Positions 1-5,152 of a DNA stretch of 5,938 nt are shown in pieces; the first letter of the stretch is position 1, and the number at the start of each line of letters is the position of its first letter. The notes beneath the pieces were generated by a model. The model saw only the letters and a program-made list of their open reading frames with translations. It made no database searches and was not told the origin of the DNA. The translations under genes and the position numbers were made by a program. Where the stretch lies: contig NZ_AP018316.1 of the NCBI RefSeq assembly GCF_002368115.1, positions 78,346 to 84,283 on the forward strand, read 5' to 3'. Source of the stretch: Dolichospermum compactum NIES-806 (GTDB lineage: Bacteria; Cyanobacteriota; Cyanobacteriia; Cyanobacteriales; Nostocaceae).

Positions 1-1
1 G

Positions 2-517
2 GCGTATAATCCTGATATTCATCGTCGCCGTTCTATTCGCCTGAAAGGATATGATTATTCTCAGGCAGGGGCGTATTTTGTGACTATTTGTGTTAACCAC
101 AGGCGATCGCTCTTTGGTAGTATTCAAGCAGGTATTATGTACCCTTCACCCGCAGGAGAAATGGTACAAATTGTTTGGGATGAAATTCCTAACCATTACC
201 AAGGACTTGATATTGATGCCTTCGTTTTGATGCCTAACCACATTCATGGTATTATTCTTCTTGAACCTTATAATTCCCTGAAATTAGGTGATGTGGTTCA
301 TCGGTTTAAGTCTTTAACTACTACTAAATATCGTCATAGTGTTTATGAAAAGGAATGGCCAGCCTTTGAAAAAAGACTATGGCAACGCAATTATTATGAA
401 CACATTATTCGTAACGAAAAATCATGCGATCGCTTGCGAGAATATATAAGAGATAATCCAATCTTATGGGATGTTGACACTCTCCATCCCAACAACCCCG
501 AAAATTTCCCCACGTAG
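2..517 (+). CDS. REP-associated tyrosine transposase (RAYT, IS200-like Y1 family), 5' end outside window
   Basis: The frame is open from base 2 to the TAG at 515-517 and gives 171 residues. Numbering from the first codon in the window, it begins AYNPDIHRRRSIRLKGYDYS, the usual N-terminus of cyanobacterial RAYT proteins, so only one or a few residues should be missing. Base 1 is G, which fits an ATG, GTG or TTG just outside. The GTG at 80 is an internal Val codon within the conserved segment AYFVTIC and should not be taken as the start. The HUH motif is MPNHIHG at 77-83 (His80 and His82, metal ligands). The nucleophile is probably one of the two tyrosines in WQRNYYEHIIRNE (127-139), followed by the family's REYIRDNP. 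From family knowledge, such enzymes cut and join single-stranded REP hairpins and normally exist as single-copy chromosomal genes rather than in mobile insertion sequences. Two HIP1 sites lie inside. The gene converges on the permease gene. Confidence 0.88.
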   Translation, partial: AYNPDIHRRRSIRLKGYDYSQAGAYFVTICVNHRRSLFGSIQAGIMYPSPAGEMVQIVWDEIPNHYQGLDIDAFVLMPNHIHGIILLEPYNSLKLGDVVHRFKSLTTTKYRHSVYEKEWPAFEKRLWQRNYYEHIIRNEKSCDRLREYIRDNPILWDVDTLHPNNPENFPT

Positions 518-541
518 GGGCAATCCCCCCGTGGTTGCCCC
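510..541 (+). repeat. GTAG-headed palindromic (REP-like) element overlapping the transposase stop codon
   Basis: The tetranucleotide GTAG (514-517, containing the stop codon) runs into the perfect inverted repeat GGGGCAA (517-523) and TTGCCCC (535-541), with an 11-base loop. A competing fold pairs CCACG (510-514) with CGTGG (530-534) and GGGG (517-520) with CCCC (525-528) around a CAAT loop. A 5' GTAG followed by an imperfect palindrome is the published hallmark of REPs mobilised by RAYT enzymes. I also recognise this sequence as a dispersed cyanobacterial repeat. It lies between convergent genes and may protect 3' ends of mRNA, though no T-run follows. Confidence 0.7.
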
Positions 542-577
542 GATAATTTATGGTTGCCCCGATAATTTATGGTTGCC
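532..577 (+). repeat. 19-bp tandem repeat, about 2.4 copies
   Basis: The unit TGGTTGCCCCGATAATTTA occurs at 532-550 and 551-569 without mismatch. A third partial copy (TGGTTGCC) occupies 570-577. Each unit begins with the right arm (TTGCCCC) of the preceding palindrome, so the array looks like local duplication of the downstream half of the REP-like element plus an AT spacer. It fills most of the 91-base gap between the convergent transposase and permease genes. Confidence 0.85.
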
Positions 578-608
578 TCAAAACCAAACCTGTAATTTTT
601 AATTATTT

Positions 609-1826
609 TCACGCCGTTCTCAATGCTACCATGGGATCAAGTTGAGCCGCACGACGGGCAGGAACGACACCAAAAAATAAACCAATCGCACCAGAAACAC
701 TAGCAGCTAACATGACTGCACTTGGTGAAATTGCCGCCTCTAAAGGGGTAAGGATACCAACTAAAATGATGCTACCACCGCCTAAAGCAATGCCGATTAA
801 ACCACCAGCTACTGATAAAATCACGGCTTCAATCATGAATTGTAAAAGAATGTCTTGTTGAGTTGCACCAATAGCTTTACGCAGTCCAATTTCTTGGGTA
901 CGTTCCGTGACAGAAACTAGCATAATATTCATAATGCCAATACCGCCCACAAACAAAGAAATACTAGCGATCGCAGCTAACATTAGTGTCAATCCGCTGG
1001 TAATTGTATTGGTAATTTCCAAGATATTTTTTTGGCTTTGAATCGTAAAATCATCTTCACGGACAATTTTGTGCCGGCGACGGAGTAAGTTTGTCATTTG
1101 AAATTCTGCGGCGGAGATGCTATTTTCATCTTGAGCAGATACAGAAATTAAAGAAACATTAATACCAAAGGGGGATGTTCTTCCCACCAGCCGACTAAAC
1201 ATAGTATTAATAGGAATAAAAACTGTATCATCGCTGTTATTACCAAAGGATGAACCTTTGGCTACTGTTAAGCCAATCACCTCAAAAGTAGTATTTTGAA
1301 TACGGATTTTTTGACCAACAGGATTTTGATTATCAAAGAGTTTGTTGGCTAAATCTGGTGCTAATACTGCTACCCTTCTATTACGTTTAAGATCAAAGTC
1401 ATTAAAAAATCTGCCTTCTTTAATTTCAAAACTACGGACTGTTATATAATTAGGCGTAGTGCCGATCACTGTACTAGTTGTACTTTTATTTCTATAGGTG
1501 ATTGTACTTCTGTTATTAATTTCTGGGGCAACTTCTTTAACTGCACGGACTTGTTTAGCGATCGCCTTCGCATCTTGTAAAACCAAGGTTCTCGGCATTG
1601 TTGTCACCCTTCCCCGGCTTCCTGGACTCCCAGGGATAATAAATAAGGTATTTGGACCTAATGATGCAAATTGCTTAGTTGCCAGTGCTTGTGCGCCTTC
1701 TCCAATACCAATCATGGCAATTACCGAAGCATTACCAATAATAATCCCTAACATGGTTAAACTACTTCGTAACTTATTAGCTAATAAGGTAGTAGTTGCC
1801 ATTTTCACACTTTCTAAAATGTCCAT
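609..1826 (-). CDS. MacB/FtsX-type ABC transporter permease (no ATPase domain)
   Basis: This 405-residue inner-membrane protein has the MacB core-fold architecture. A first membrane helix (about 21-43) follows the typical N-terminus MDILESVKMA. A long periplasmic domain (about 45-275, with LGPNTLFIIPG at 56-66) comes next, then three C-terminal helices (about 278-306, 328-357, 369-391). The cytoplasmic motif RTQEIGLRKAIGA (309-321) and the closing GVVPARRAAQLDPMVALR (386-403) are diagnostic. The length matches stand-alone permeases; E. coli MacB is about 650 residues because an ATPase is fused in front. By family knowledge such permeases work as dimers and drive export mechanically through a MacA-type adaptor, which is encoded 419 bp upstream on the same strand. 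The ATG at 1824-1826 is the only start before an in-frame TAA; no good Shine-Dalgarno is seen, and ATG codon 9 is a weaker alternative. Substrate unknown. DevC-like exporters are a related possibility, but the motifs favour MacB. Confidence 0.9.
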   Translation of the reverse strand: MDILESVKMATTTLLANKLRSSLTMLGIIIGNASVIAMIGIGEGAQALATKQFASLGPNTLFIIPGSPGSRGRVTTMPRTLVLQDAKAIAKQVRAVKEVAPEINNRSTITYRNKSTTSTVIGTTPNYITVRSFEIKEGRFFNDFDLKRNRRVAVLAPDLANKLFDNQNPVGQKIRIQNTTFEVIGLTVAKGSSFGNNSDDTVFIPINTMFSRLVGRTSPFGINVSLISVSAQDENSISAAEFQMTNLLRRRHKIVREDDFTIQSQKNILEITNTITSGLTLMLAAIASISLFVGGIGIMNIMLVSVTERTQEIGLRKAIGATQQDILLQFMIEAVILSVAGGLIGIALGGGSIILVGILTPLEAAISPSAVMLAASVSGAIGLFFGVVPARRAAQLDPMVALRTA

Positions 1827-1864
1827 ATTTTGTGTTTATTTGTGATTTTACTCCACATTCAGCA

Positions 1865-1880
1865 TGAGTAAATATACTCA
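1865..1880. promoter_or_regulatory. perfect dyad TGAGTA-N4-TACTCA, possible operator
   Basis: TGAGTA (1865-1870) and TACTCA (1875-1880) are perfect inverted 6-mers with a 4-base spacer. The dyad covers the predicted transcription start of the permease promoter, where a repressor would block initiation. It does not match the NtcA pattern (GTA-N8-TAC), and I cannot name a regulator. Confidence 0.4.
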
Positions 1881-1881
1881 A

Positions 1882-1911
1882 AATATTTTTCACAGCAGGT
1901 TATTTTGTCAA
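1882..1911 (-). promoter_or_regulatory. candidate sigma-70 promoter of the permease gene
   Basis: On the minus strand a perfect -35 hexamer TTGACA (1906-1911) is followed after 18 bases by AATATT (1882-1887), a 4-of-6 match to the -10 consensus. Transcription would begin near 1875, giving a leader of about 50 bases before the permease ATG. This suggests the permease can be transcribed without the adaptor gene. The -10 match is moderate and the AT-rich context raises the chance of coincidence. Confidence 0.4.
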
Positions 1912-2130
1912 AAAAAGAATTTCATAAAACAGCTAAAACCCAATCATAATAACCACTTCATGCTTTTTGCCATCTAGGTCGGTATTCAATGAATTTAAGT
2001 AGGTGAACAGAAAAATTTAAAGGTATGTGAAGAAAAAAAGTAGTAAAATCAATCAAAACTCTCTTCCTGTTCCCAGTTAAGAGTTCCCTGTTCCCTTGCC
2101 CCAACGACAATTTTTAACGCCCACATACTT

Positions 2131-2185
2131 AATCTCAAACCAACTAATTTATTGACAGTATTCTCAATAAGCTTGATTTGAGATT
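2131..2185. repeat. 55-base nested inverted repeat
   Basis: Outer arms AATCTCAAA (2131-2139) and TTTGAGATT (2177-2185) are perfect. Next inside, CAA (2141-2143) can pair with TTG (2173-2175). The inner arms TTATTGA (2149-2155) and TCAATAA (2164-2170) are perfect around an 8-base loop. On the minus strand it begins about 60 bases after the adaptor stop, so it may shape the 3' end of that mRNA or act as an attenuator before the permease gene. No U-run follows, so a standard intrinsic terminator is unlikely. Confidence 0.5.
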
Positions 2186-2196
2186 TAGATAGAGAT

Positions 2197-2226
2197 GCGA
2201 TGGCTACGCAGCGCCGAAGGTATCGC
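2197..2226. repeat. dispersed cyanobacterial palindromic repeat (GCGAT...ATCGC type)
   Basis: A 30-base GC-rich imperfect palindrome has perfect terminal arms GCGAT (2197-2201) and ATCGC (2222-2226) and partly pairing inner words (CT, CG and a central GC). I recognise the GCGATGGCTACGC and GCGCCGAAGG words from dispersed intergenic repeats of heterocystous cyanobacteria. It starts about 20 bases past the adaptor stop codon on the minus strand and is markedly more GC-rich than its surroundings. Confidence 0.6.
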
Positions 2227-2245
2227 CATAGTATAGAATTGCGTG

Positions 2246-3715
2246 TCATTTTTCCGGTTCTTTATTTCCTTTACCCTTGGTTTTAGGTAGATCAATAAAT
2301 ATGCGATCGCCTGCTTTTAACCCTTCTAAAACCTGAATTTGGCTATCAATATTTGCGCCAATTGTGACTAACTTAAACTGGGGTTTATTTTTTTCACCCA
2401 ACAGCCATACACCTGTTTTTCCCTTTTGAGTAACTATTAACTCTTGAGGTATTAACAGTGCATTTTGGATATTATTACCAATAAATGTCACTTCACTAAC
2501 ATTCATTCCCGAACGCAGTTTATTTGCTGTCTCATCAATAGCTACCCGCACCTGAAAAGATGTGACATTTTGATCAACTACCGCTTCGGGAGCAATCAAC
2601 CGCACTGTTCCATGAAAAACTTCATCAGGATAAGCATCAATAGCAATTTCCACTTTTTGTCCCCGTTTAATTTGGGGAATATCTACTTCAGGAACTTTAG
2701 CCAGCACTTCTAAACCTCTAGCTAAAGCAACTATAGAAGTAGATGTCGCCGAAGCATCACTAGAAGCAGAAATAGCCGGACTTACATAAGCCCCTACCGT
2801 CGCATATCTTTGAGTCACAATTCCCGAAAAAGGAGCGCGAATAATGGTATCTTCCAGTTGCACCTGTTGTTGTTTTAACTGAGCCTCAGCACTAGCTACT
2901 GCTGCTCTTAATTTAGCAATTTCTTGGGGACGATTACCATTTTCTAATTTTCGTAATCCTTCCTTTTCTTGATTAACTATTGCTTCTTGCTTTTGAATAT
3001 CTTGGTTGCGGTTGCCCACTTTTAGTAAAGATAATCGGCGTTGTGCTTCCTCCAAATTAGCCTTAGCTTTACTATTTTCACTCACATATTGCTCTAAACT
3101 ATCTTGGGAAATAGCCCCATCTTTAGCTAGATCTTGATAACGTTTGACTCTCGATTGGGTAAGTGTCACAGAAGCTTTTGCCGAGTCTACTTGAGCCTGT
3201 GCCTGTTGAATTTCCTGTAAACGATTCCCATCTCGGATAATCGCTAATTGAGCCTGTGCTTGCTCTACACGGGCTTTGGCTTGGGCAATTTCTTCGGGAC
3301 GACTGCCGGCTTGGCTATCTGCTAATTGTGCTTTTGCTTGGTCTAAATTAGCTTTGTATTGGAGAATTCGCATTTTAATTTCCGAATTATCCATGCGAGC
3401 AATTATTTGTCCTTCTTTGACAGTATCTCCCTGTTCAACATTTAAGGCTGCTAACAATCCTGGACTTTTAGGACTAATATTCACACTTTGAATTGGTTGA
3501 ACTTTGCCACTAGCAGTAATGCGGACAGTTACGCTTTTTGCTTCTACCGGAACAGTTAATTTACTAATATCTGGTGGTTTATTTTTTTGCTGGATGGTTT
3601 TTATCGTGGCTGTTGTTCCCACAATTAAGACACCACTAGCGATTAAACCTATTAACCACCGATATGGATATTTAACTTTTTTGCCAATTAAGGGAATTTC
3701 TATGTAAAAAATCAT
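2246..3715 (-). CDS. HlyD/MacA-family periplasmic adaptor (membrane fusion) protein
   Basis: Residue numbers count from a TTG at 3719-3721; the preferred ATG is codon 3 (3713-3715), giving 489 residues. Neither start has a clear Shine-Dalgarno. A single membrane anchor (about 20-40) is followed by the first lipoyl half (PGLLAALNVEQGDTVKEGQ, 87-105), a long alpha-helical coiled-coil hairpin (about 112-290), the second lipoyl half (DTIIRAPFSGIVTQR, 291-305), and beta-barrel and membrane-proximal domains. The hairpin tip RYQDLAKDGAIS carries Arg194, Leu198 and Ser205, the conserved residues by which MacA and AcrA dock on TolC, so an outer-membrane TolC-like partner is expected. A motif G(S/N)R-x-(E/Q)-(E/D)-I occurs four times (139, 165, 236, 262), symmetrically about the tip. 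The MacB-type permease lies downstream on the same strand, so the two should form a tripartite exporter. The lysine-rich C-terminus (KTKGKGNKEPEK) is unremarkable. Confidence 0.92.
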   Translation of the reverse strand: MIFYIEIPLIGKKVKYPYRWLIGLIASGVLIVGTTATIKTIQQKNKPPDISKLTVPVEAKSVTVRITASGKVQPIQSVNISPKSPGLLAALNVEQGDTVKEGQIIARMDNSEIKMRILQYKANLDQAKAQLADSQAGSRPEEIAQAKARVEQAQAQLAIIRDGNRLQEIQQAQAQVDSAKASVTLTQSRVKRYQDLAKDGAISQDSLEQYVSENSKAKANLEEAQRRLSLLKVGNRNQDIQKQEAIVNQEKEGLRKLENGNRPQEIAKLRAAVASAEAQLKQQQVQLEDTIIRAPFSGIVTQRYATVGAYVSPAISASSDASATSTSIVALARGLEVLAKVPEVDIPQIKRGQKVEIAIDAYPDEVFHGTVRLIAPEAVVDQNVTSFQVRVAIDETANKLRSGMNVSEVTFIGNNIQNALLIPQELIVTQKGKTGVWLLGEKNKPQFKLVTIGANIDSQIQVLEGLKAGDRIFIDLPKTKGKGNKEPEK

Positions 3716-3742
3716 GATCAAAAAAGGTTAGGAGTAGAAGTT

Positions 3743-3757
3743 AACTATTTCATAGTT
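3743..3757. promoter_or_regulatory. perfect dyad upstream of the adaptor gene
   Basis: AACTAT (3743-3748) and ATAGTT (3752-3757) are perfect inverted 6-mers separated by TTC, 28 bases upstream of the preferred adaptor ATG. A second short palindrome ATGATCAT lies at 3769-3776. Both are in an AT-rich leader or promoter region where an operator would be plausible, but the sequence gives no regulator identity and chance is a real alternative. Confidence 0.25.
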
Positions 3758-3933
3758 GAATATCTATGATGATCATTTTATTTATCTAATTCATCGTCTG
3801 ATTGGGTGAATTTTCAGTTTGTATATTTTTCTATCTCCGTCCTAGCTATATTAGCACATTTTCCTTTGATTCGTGATCATGACTTATTTCCTATTTTTGA
3901 ATTTTAGATCATTTTAGTAAAACAAGATTTATT

Positions 3934-3988
3934 GTAGGTTGGGTTGTGGAACGTTAGCGTTGCGGAGCAATTGGGACGAAACCCAACA
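3934..3988. repeat. GTAG-headed dispersed palindromic repeat (GTTGGGTT type)
   Basis: GTAG (3934-3937) is followed directly by GTTGGGTT (3938-3945), whose perfect inverted copy AACCCAAC lies at 3980-3987; the 34-base loop includes GCGTTGCGGAGCAATTGGG. I recognise the ends GTAGGTTGGGTT and GAAACCCAACA as a very common dispersed repeat in cyanobacterial intergenic DNA. The GTAG head followed by a palindrome matches the layout of the element at the transposase stop codon, although the arms differ. The half-site TGTTGGGTTT recurs at 5738-5747. Confidence 0.7.
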
Positions 3989-4133
3989 CCTCTTATTATC
4001 CTCTCGCTAATATTAATGGGATTTCCTGATAGTAAATGCCGCTGTTTCATAATATATAACCGTGAAATTCCGGCTGTAAATAGATGGTATAAGGAACTTC
4101 CAAGAAAAAAATTATCCCAATAAATGAACAAAA

Positions 4134-4180
4134 GAACCACAGAGGCGCAGAGAACACAGAGAGAGAAGAAATAGAGAGAG
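4134..4180. repeat. dispersed purine-rich repeat (ACCACAGAGGCGCAGAG type)
   Basis: The stretch starts with GAACCACAGAGGCGCAGAG, continues with ACACAGAGAGAG and ends in further GAGA words. I recognise this as a widely scattered non-coding sequence in filamentous cyanobacteria. It lies midway between the sigma-like gene and the adaptor gene. The short frames that cross it translate it as low-complexity residues, which argues against their being genes. Confidence 0.65.
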
Positions 4181-4320
4181 TTTTTGCGTTAGTTTTGGGA
4201 CATATTTTTATTTGGAAGTCTCTAAGACAAGTTTTATCTGAGCAAGCCAAGAACTGACGAGACGGATTTTTTCTATGGTTCTGTGCCGTAAATGGGCTAC
4301 TGTGATTATTATAGCTAAAG

Positions 4321-4950
4321 TTAGGACGAAATCCCAGCTTCACCTAAGTAAATAGCCCGAATATCAGCAGGTAATTTATCTTCTAGCATCTGATAACCTT
4401 CTTGGAGAGAACTTGCGACTTCAGCGGGGGAAATTTGTTCTCCTTCAGCTTGCAAATAGGCAGCAATTCTGGTTTCACTCCAGTGGAAGGTTTGCGCCAT
4501 TAAGACGATTAATCGTAATATTGGTGGTAGTTGATCTAATGCCTGTTCTACATAGCACCATAGCGGTGGTGATGTATCTTTAAGGGAATAATGAATAGCT
4601 TCTGTAGGTGGAAGCTTAATCTCGTTAATATGGAATGCAGTGATGTTAATTAACCAATTTTGTAAGGTTAAGGATTCCGTCTCTGTGGCTGCTTGGTTTA
4701 AGTCCAGTCCCCCTAATTCATAATAGATATTTCGCCAGATGAGAGCAAATAAATAATCAGCTTGCACAGGCGATCGCGCCGAATGCCGAATTAAAGTGTA
4801 AACTATGGGACTATAACGGCAAAAAATCACCGTAAAATACTTGCCATAATCTGGATATCGCTGAAATAAACTCAGTAATTCTTGATCACTGTGATGAAAT
4901 AGCGACTTCACCAATGGGTGATTAGCTTCGGGAAAGTGGGGAATTTGCAC
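4321..4950 (-). CDS. sigma-70-like (ECF-type) protein, possibly degenerate
   Basis: The 209 residues resemble a small group 3/4 sigma factor. SDQELLSLFQRYPDYGKYFTVIF and the following YSPIVYTLI to IWRNIYYELGGL (about 21-82) fit region 2. A linker (83-130) is followed by a region-4-like part (about 134-192) beginning VEQALDQLPPILRLIVLM and continuing with HWSETRIAAYL. Compared with a normal region 4 helix-turn-helix, the turn is longer (QAEGEQISPAEV, 167-178), and the recognition helix (VASSLQEGYQMLEDKL) has little positive charge. Promoter DNA binding is therefore uncertain. It may be a true sigma factor or a derived regulator; I know similar proteins only as conserved hypothetical or sigma-like entries in cyanobacteria. 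The GTG at 4948-4950 is the start: an in-frame TAA lies seven codons upstream, and a weak purine run (AGAGA) precedes it. No anti-sigma gene is adjacent. It is divergent from the VOC gene, and one HIP1 site lies inside. Confidence 0.65.
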   Translation of the reverse strand: MQIPHFPEANHPLVKSLFHHSDQELLSLFQRYPDYGKYFTVIFCRYSPIVYTLIRHSARSPVQADYLFALIWRNIYYELGGLDLNQAATETESLTLQNWLINITAFHINEIKLPPTEAIHYSLKDTSPPLWCYVEQALDQLPPILRLIVLMAQTFHWSETRIAAYLQAEGEQISPAEVASSLQEGYQMLEDKLPADIRAIYLGEAGISS

Positions 4951-5006
4951 AATCTCTGAACTAGATAACTGTTAAAATATACTAGGGAATGGTGATGCGA
5001 TGGTTA

Positions 5007-5036
5007 ATAATATCGGAAAGTTAGTAAGTTTGTAAA
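5007..5036 (-). promoter_or_regulatory. candidate sigma-70 promoter of the sigma-like gene
   Basis: On the minus strand TTTACA (5031-5036, 5 of 6) and TATTAT (5007-5012, 5 of 6) are spaced by 18 bases. Transcription would start near 5000, leaving a leader of about 50 bases before the GTG start. The match is good for an AT-rich intergenic region but is unsupported by other signals. Confidence 0.4.
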
Positions 5037-5071
5037 GTCAGACCATAAGACTCTTGATAAACTAGAAACAA

Positions 5072-5089
5072 TGTTAGTCTTAACTGACA
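5072..5089. promoter_or_regulatory. near-palindrome upstream of the VOC gene
   Basis: TGTTAGT (5072-5078) and ACTGACA (5083-5089) form an inverted repeat with one G-T wobble and a 4-base spacer, about 60-80 bases before the VOC start. It could be an operator or an mRNA leader hairpin. No strong promoter for the VOC gene was found; TTGATA at 5054-5059 is the best -35 candidate but lacks a good partner. Confidence 0.22.
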
Positions 5090-5152
5090 ACACTCAAAGC
5101 GTCTCCTTTATTGTGATTCTGTTTGTTCATGGTTATAGAAGCTAGTTCCATA

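Larger units (their letters stand above)
1827..2245. other. 419-bp gap between adaptor and permease genes, no convincing gene
   Basis: The gap separates two genes that would be expected to form one operon. Reading along the minus strand, it holds the 2197-2226 palindrome, the 2131-2185 nested hairpin, a purine-rich stretch with repeated GGGAACAGG-like words (complement of about 2065-2100), an A/T-rich stretch, and the permease promoter and dyad. A 66-codon frame at 2049-2249 is judged spurious because it runs through the palindrome, the hairpin and the low-complexity stretch. No Walker A, LSGGQ or Walker B remnant of an ABC ATPase was found in the minus-strand frames. Confidence 0.6.
3716..4320. 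other. 605-bp intergenic region without a convincing gene
   Basis: It holds the leader of the adaptor gene (with the 3743-3757 dyad), a 10-base direct repeat GATCATTTTA (3771-3780 and 3907-3916), the GTAG-headed repeat at 3934-3988 and the purine-rich repeat at 4134-4180. Two minus-strand frames (3904-4140 and 4047-4343) lack family features and run through these repeats. The segment next to the sigma-like gene (4200-4320, minus strand) contains a start-less open frame with a hydrophobic run (LTLAIIITVAHL) that could be a decayed gene end, but the evidence is thin. Confidence 0.6.

Noticed and set aside
80..82. GTG as the transposase start
   Set aside because: The frame continues upstream with the conserved RAYT N-terminus (RRSIRLKGYDYSQAGAYF), so this codon is an internal valine.
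532..577. Possible start of a CRISPR array
   Set aside because: The 19-bp units are directly contiguous with no unique spacers and number only about 2.4.
394..612. 72-codon minus-strand frame between and over the transposase end
   Set aside because: It is antisense to the transposase C-terminus and otherwise translates the REP-like and tandem repeats.
1498..1845. 115-codon plus-strand frame opposite the permease
   Set aside because: It is the antisense shadow of the permease gene, whose membrane and periplasmic motifs are clear.
1865..1880. NtcA binding site
   Set aside because: The dyad contains GTA and TAC, but the spacing is 4 bases rather than the 8 of the NtcA consensus.
2049..2249. 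66-codon minus-strand frame overlapping the adaptor stop codon (ATGA)
   Set aside because: Translational coupling looked tempting, but the frame runs through the GCGAT palindrome, the 55-base nested hairpin and a low-complexity GGGAACAGG stretch. It has no recognisable domain.
3719..3721. TTG as the adaptor start
   Set aside because: An ATG two codons later is a stronger start, and neither has a Shine-Dalgarno that would favour TTG.
3904..4140. 78-codon minus-strand frame
   Set aside because: It includes the GTAG-headed repeat and part of the purine-rich repeat and has no protein-like conservation signal.
4047..4343. 98-codon minus-strand frame overlapping the end of the sigma-like gene
   Set aside because: It crosses the ACCACAGAGGCGCAGAG repeat, shows no family motif, and its start overlaps a better supported gene.
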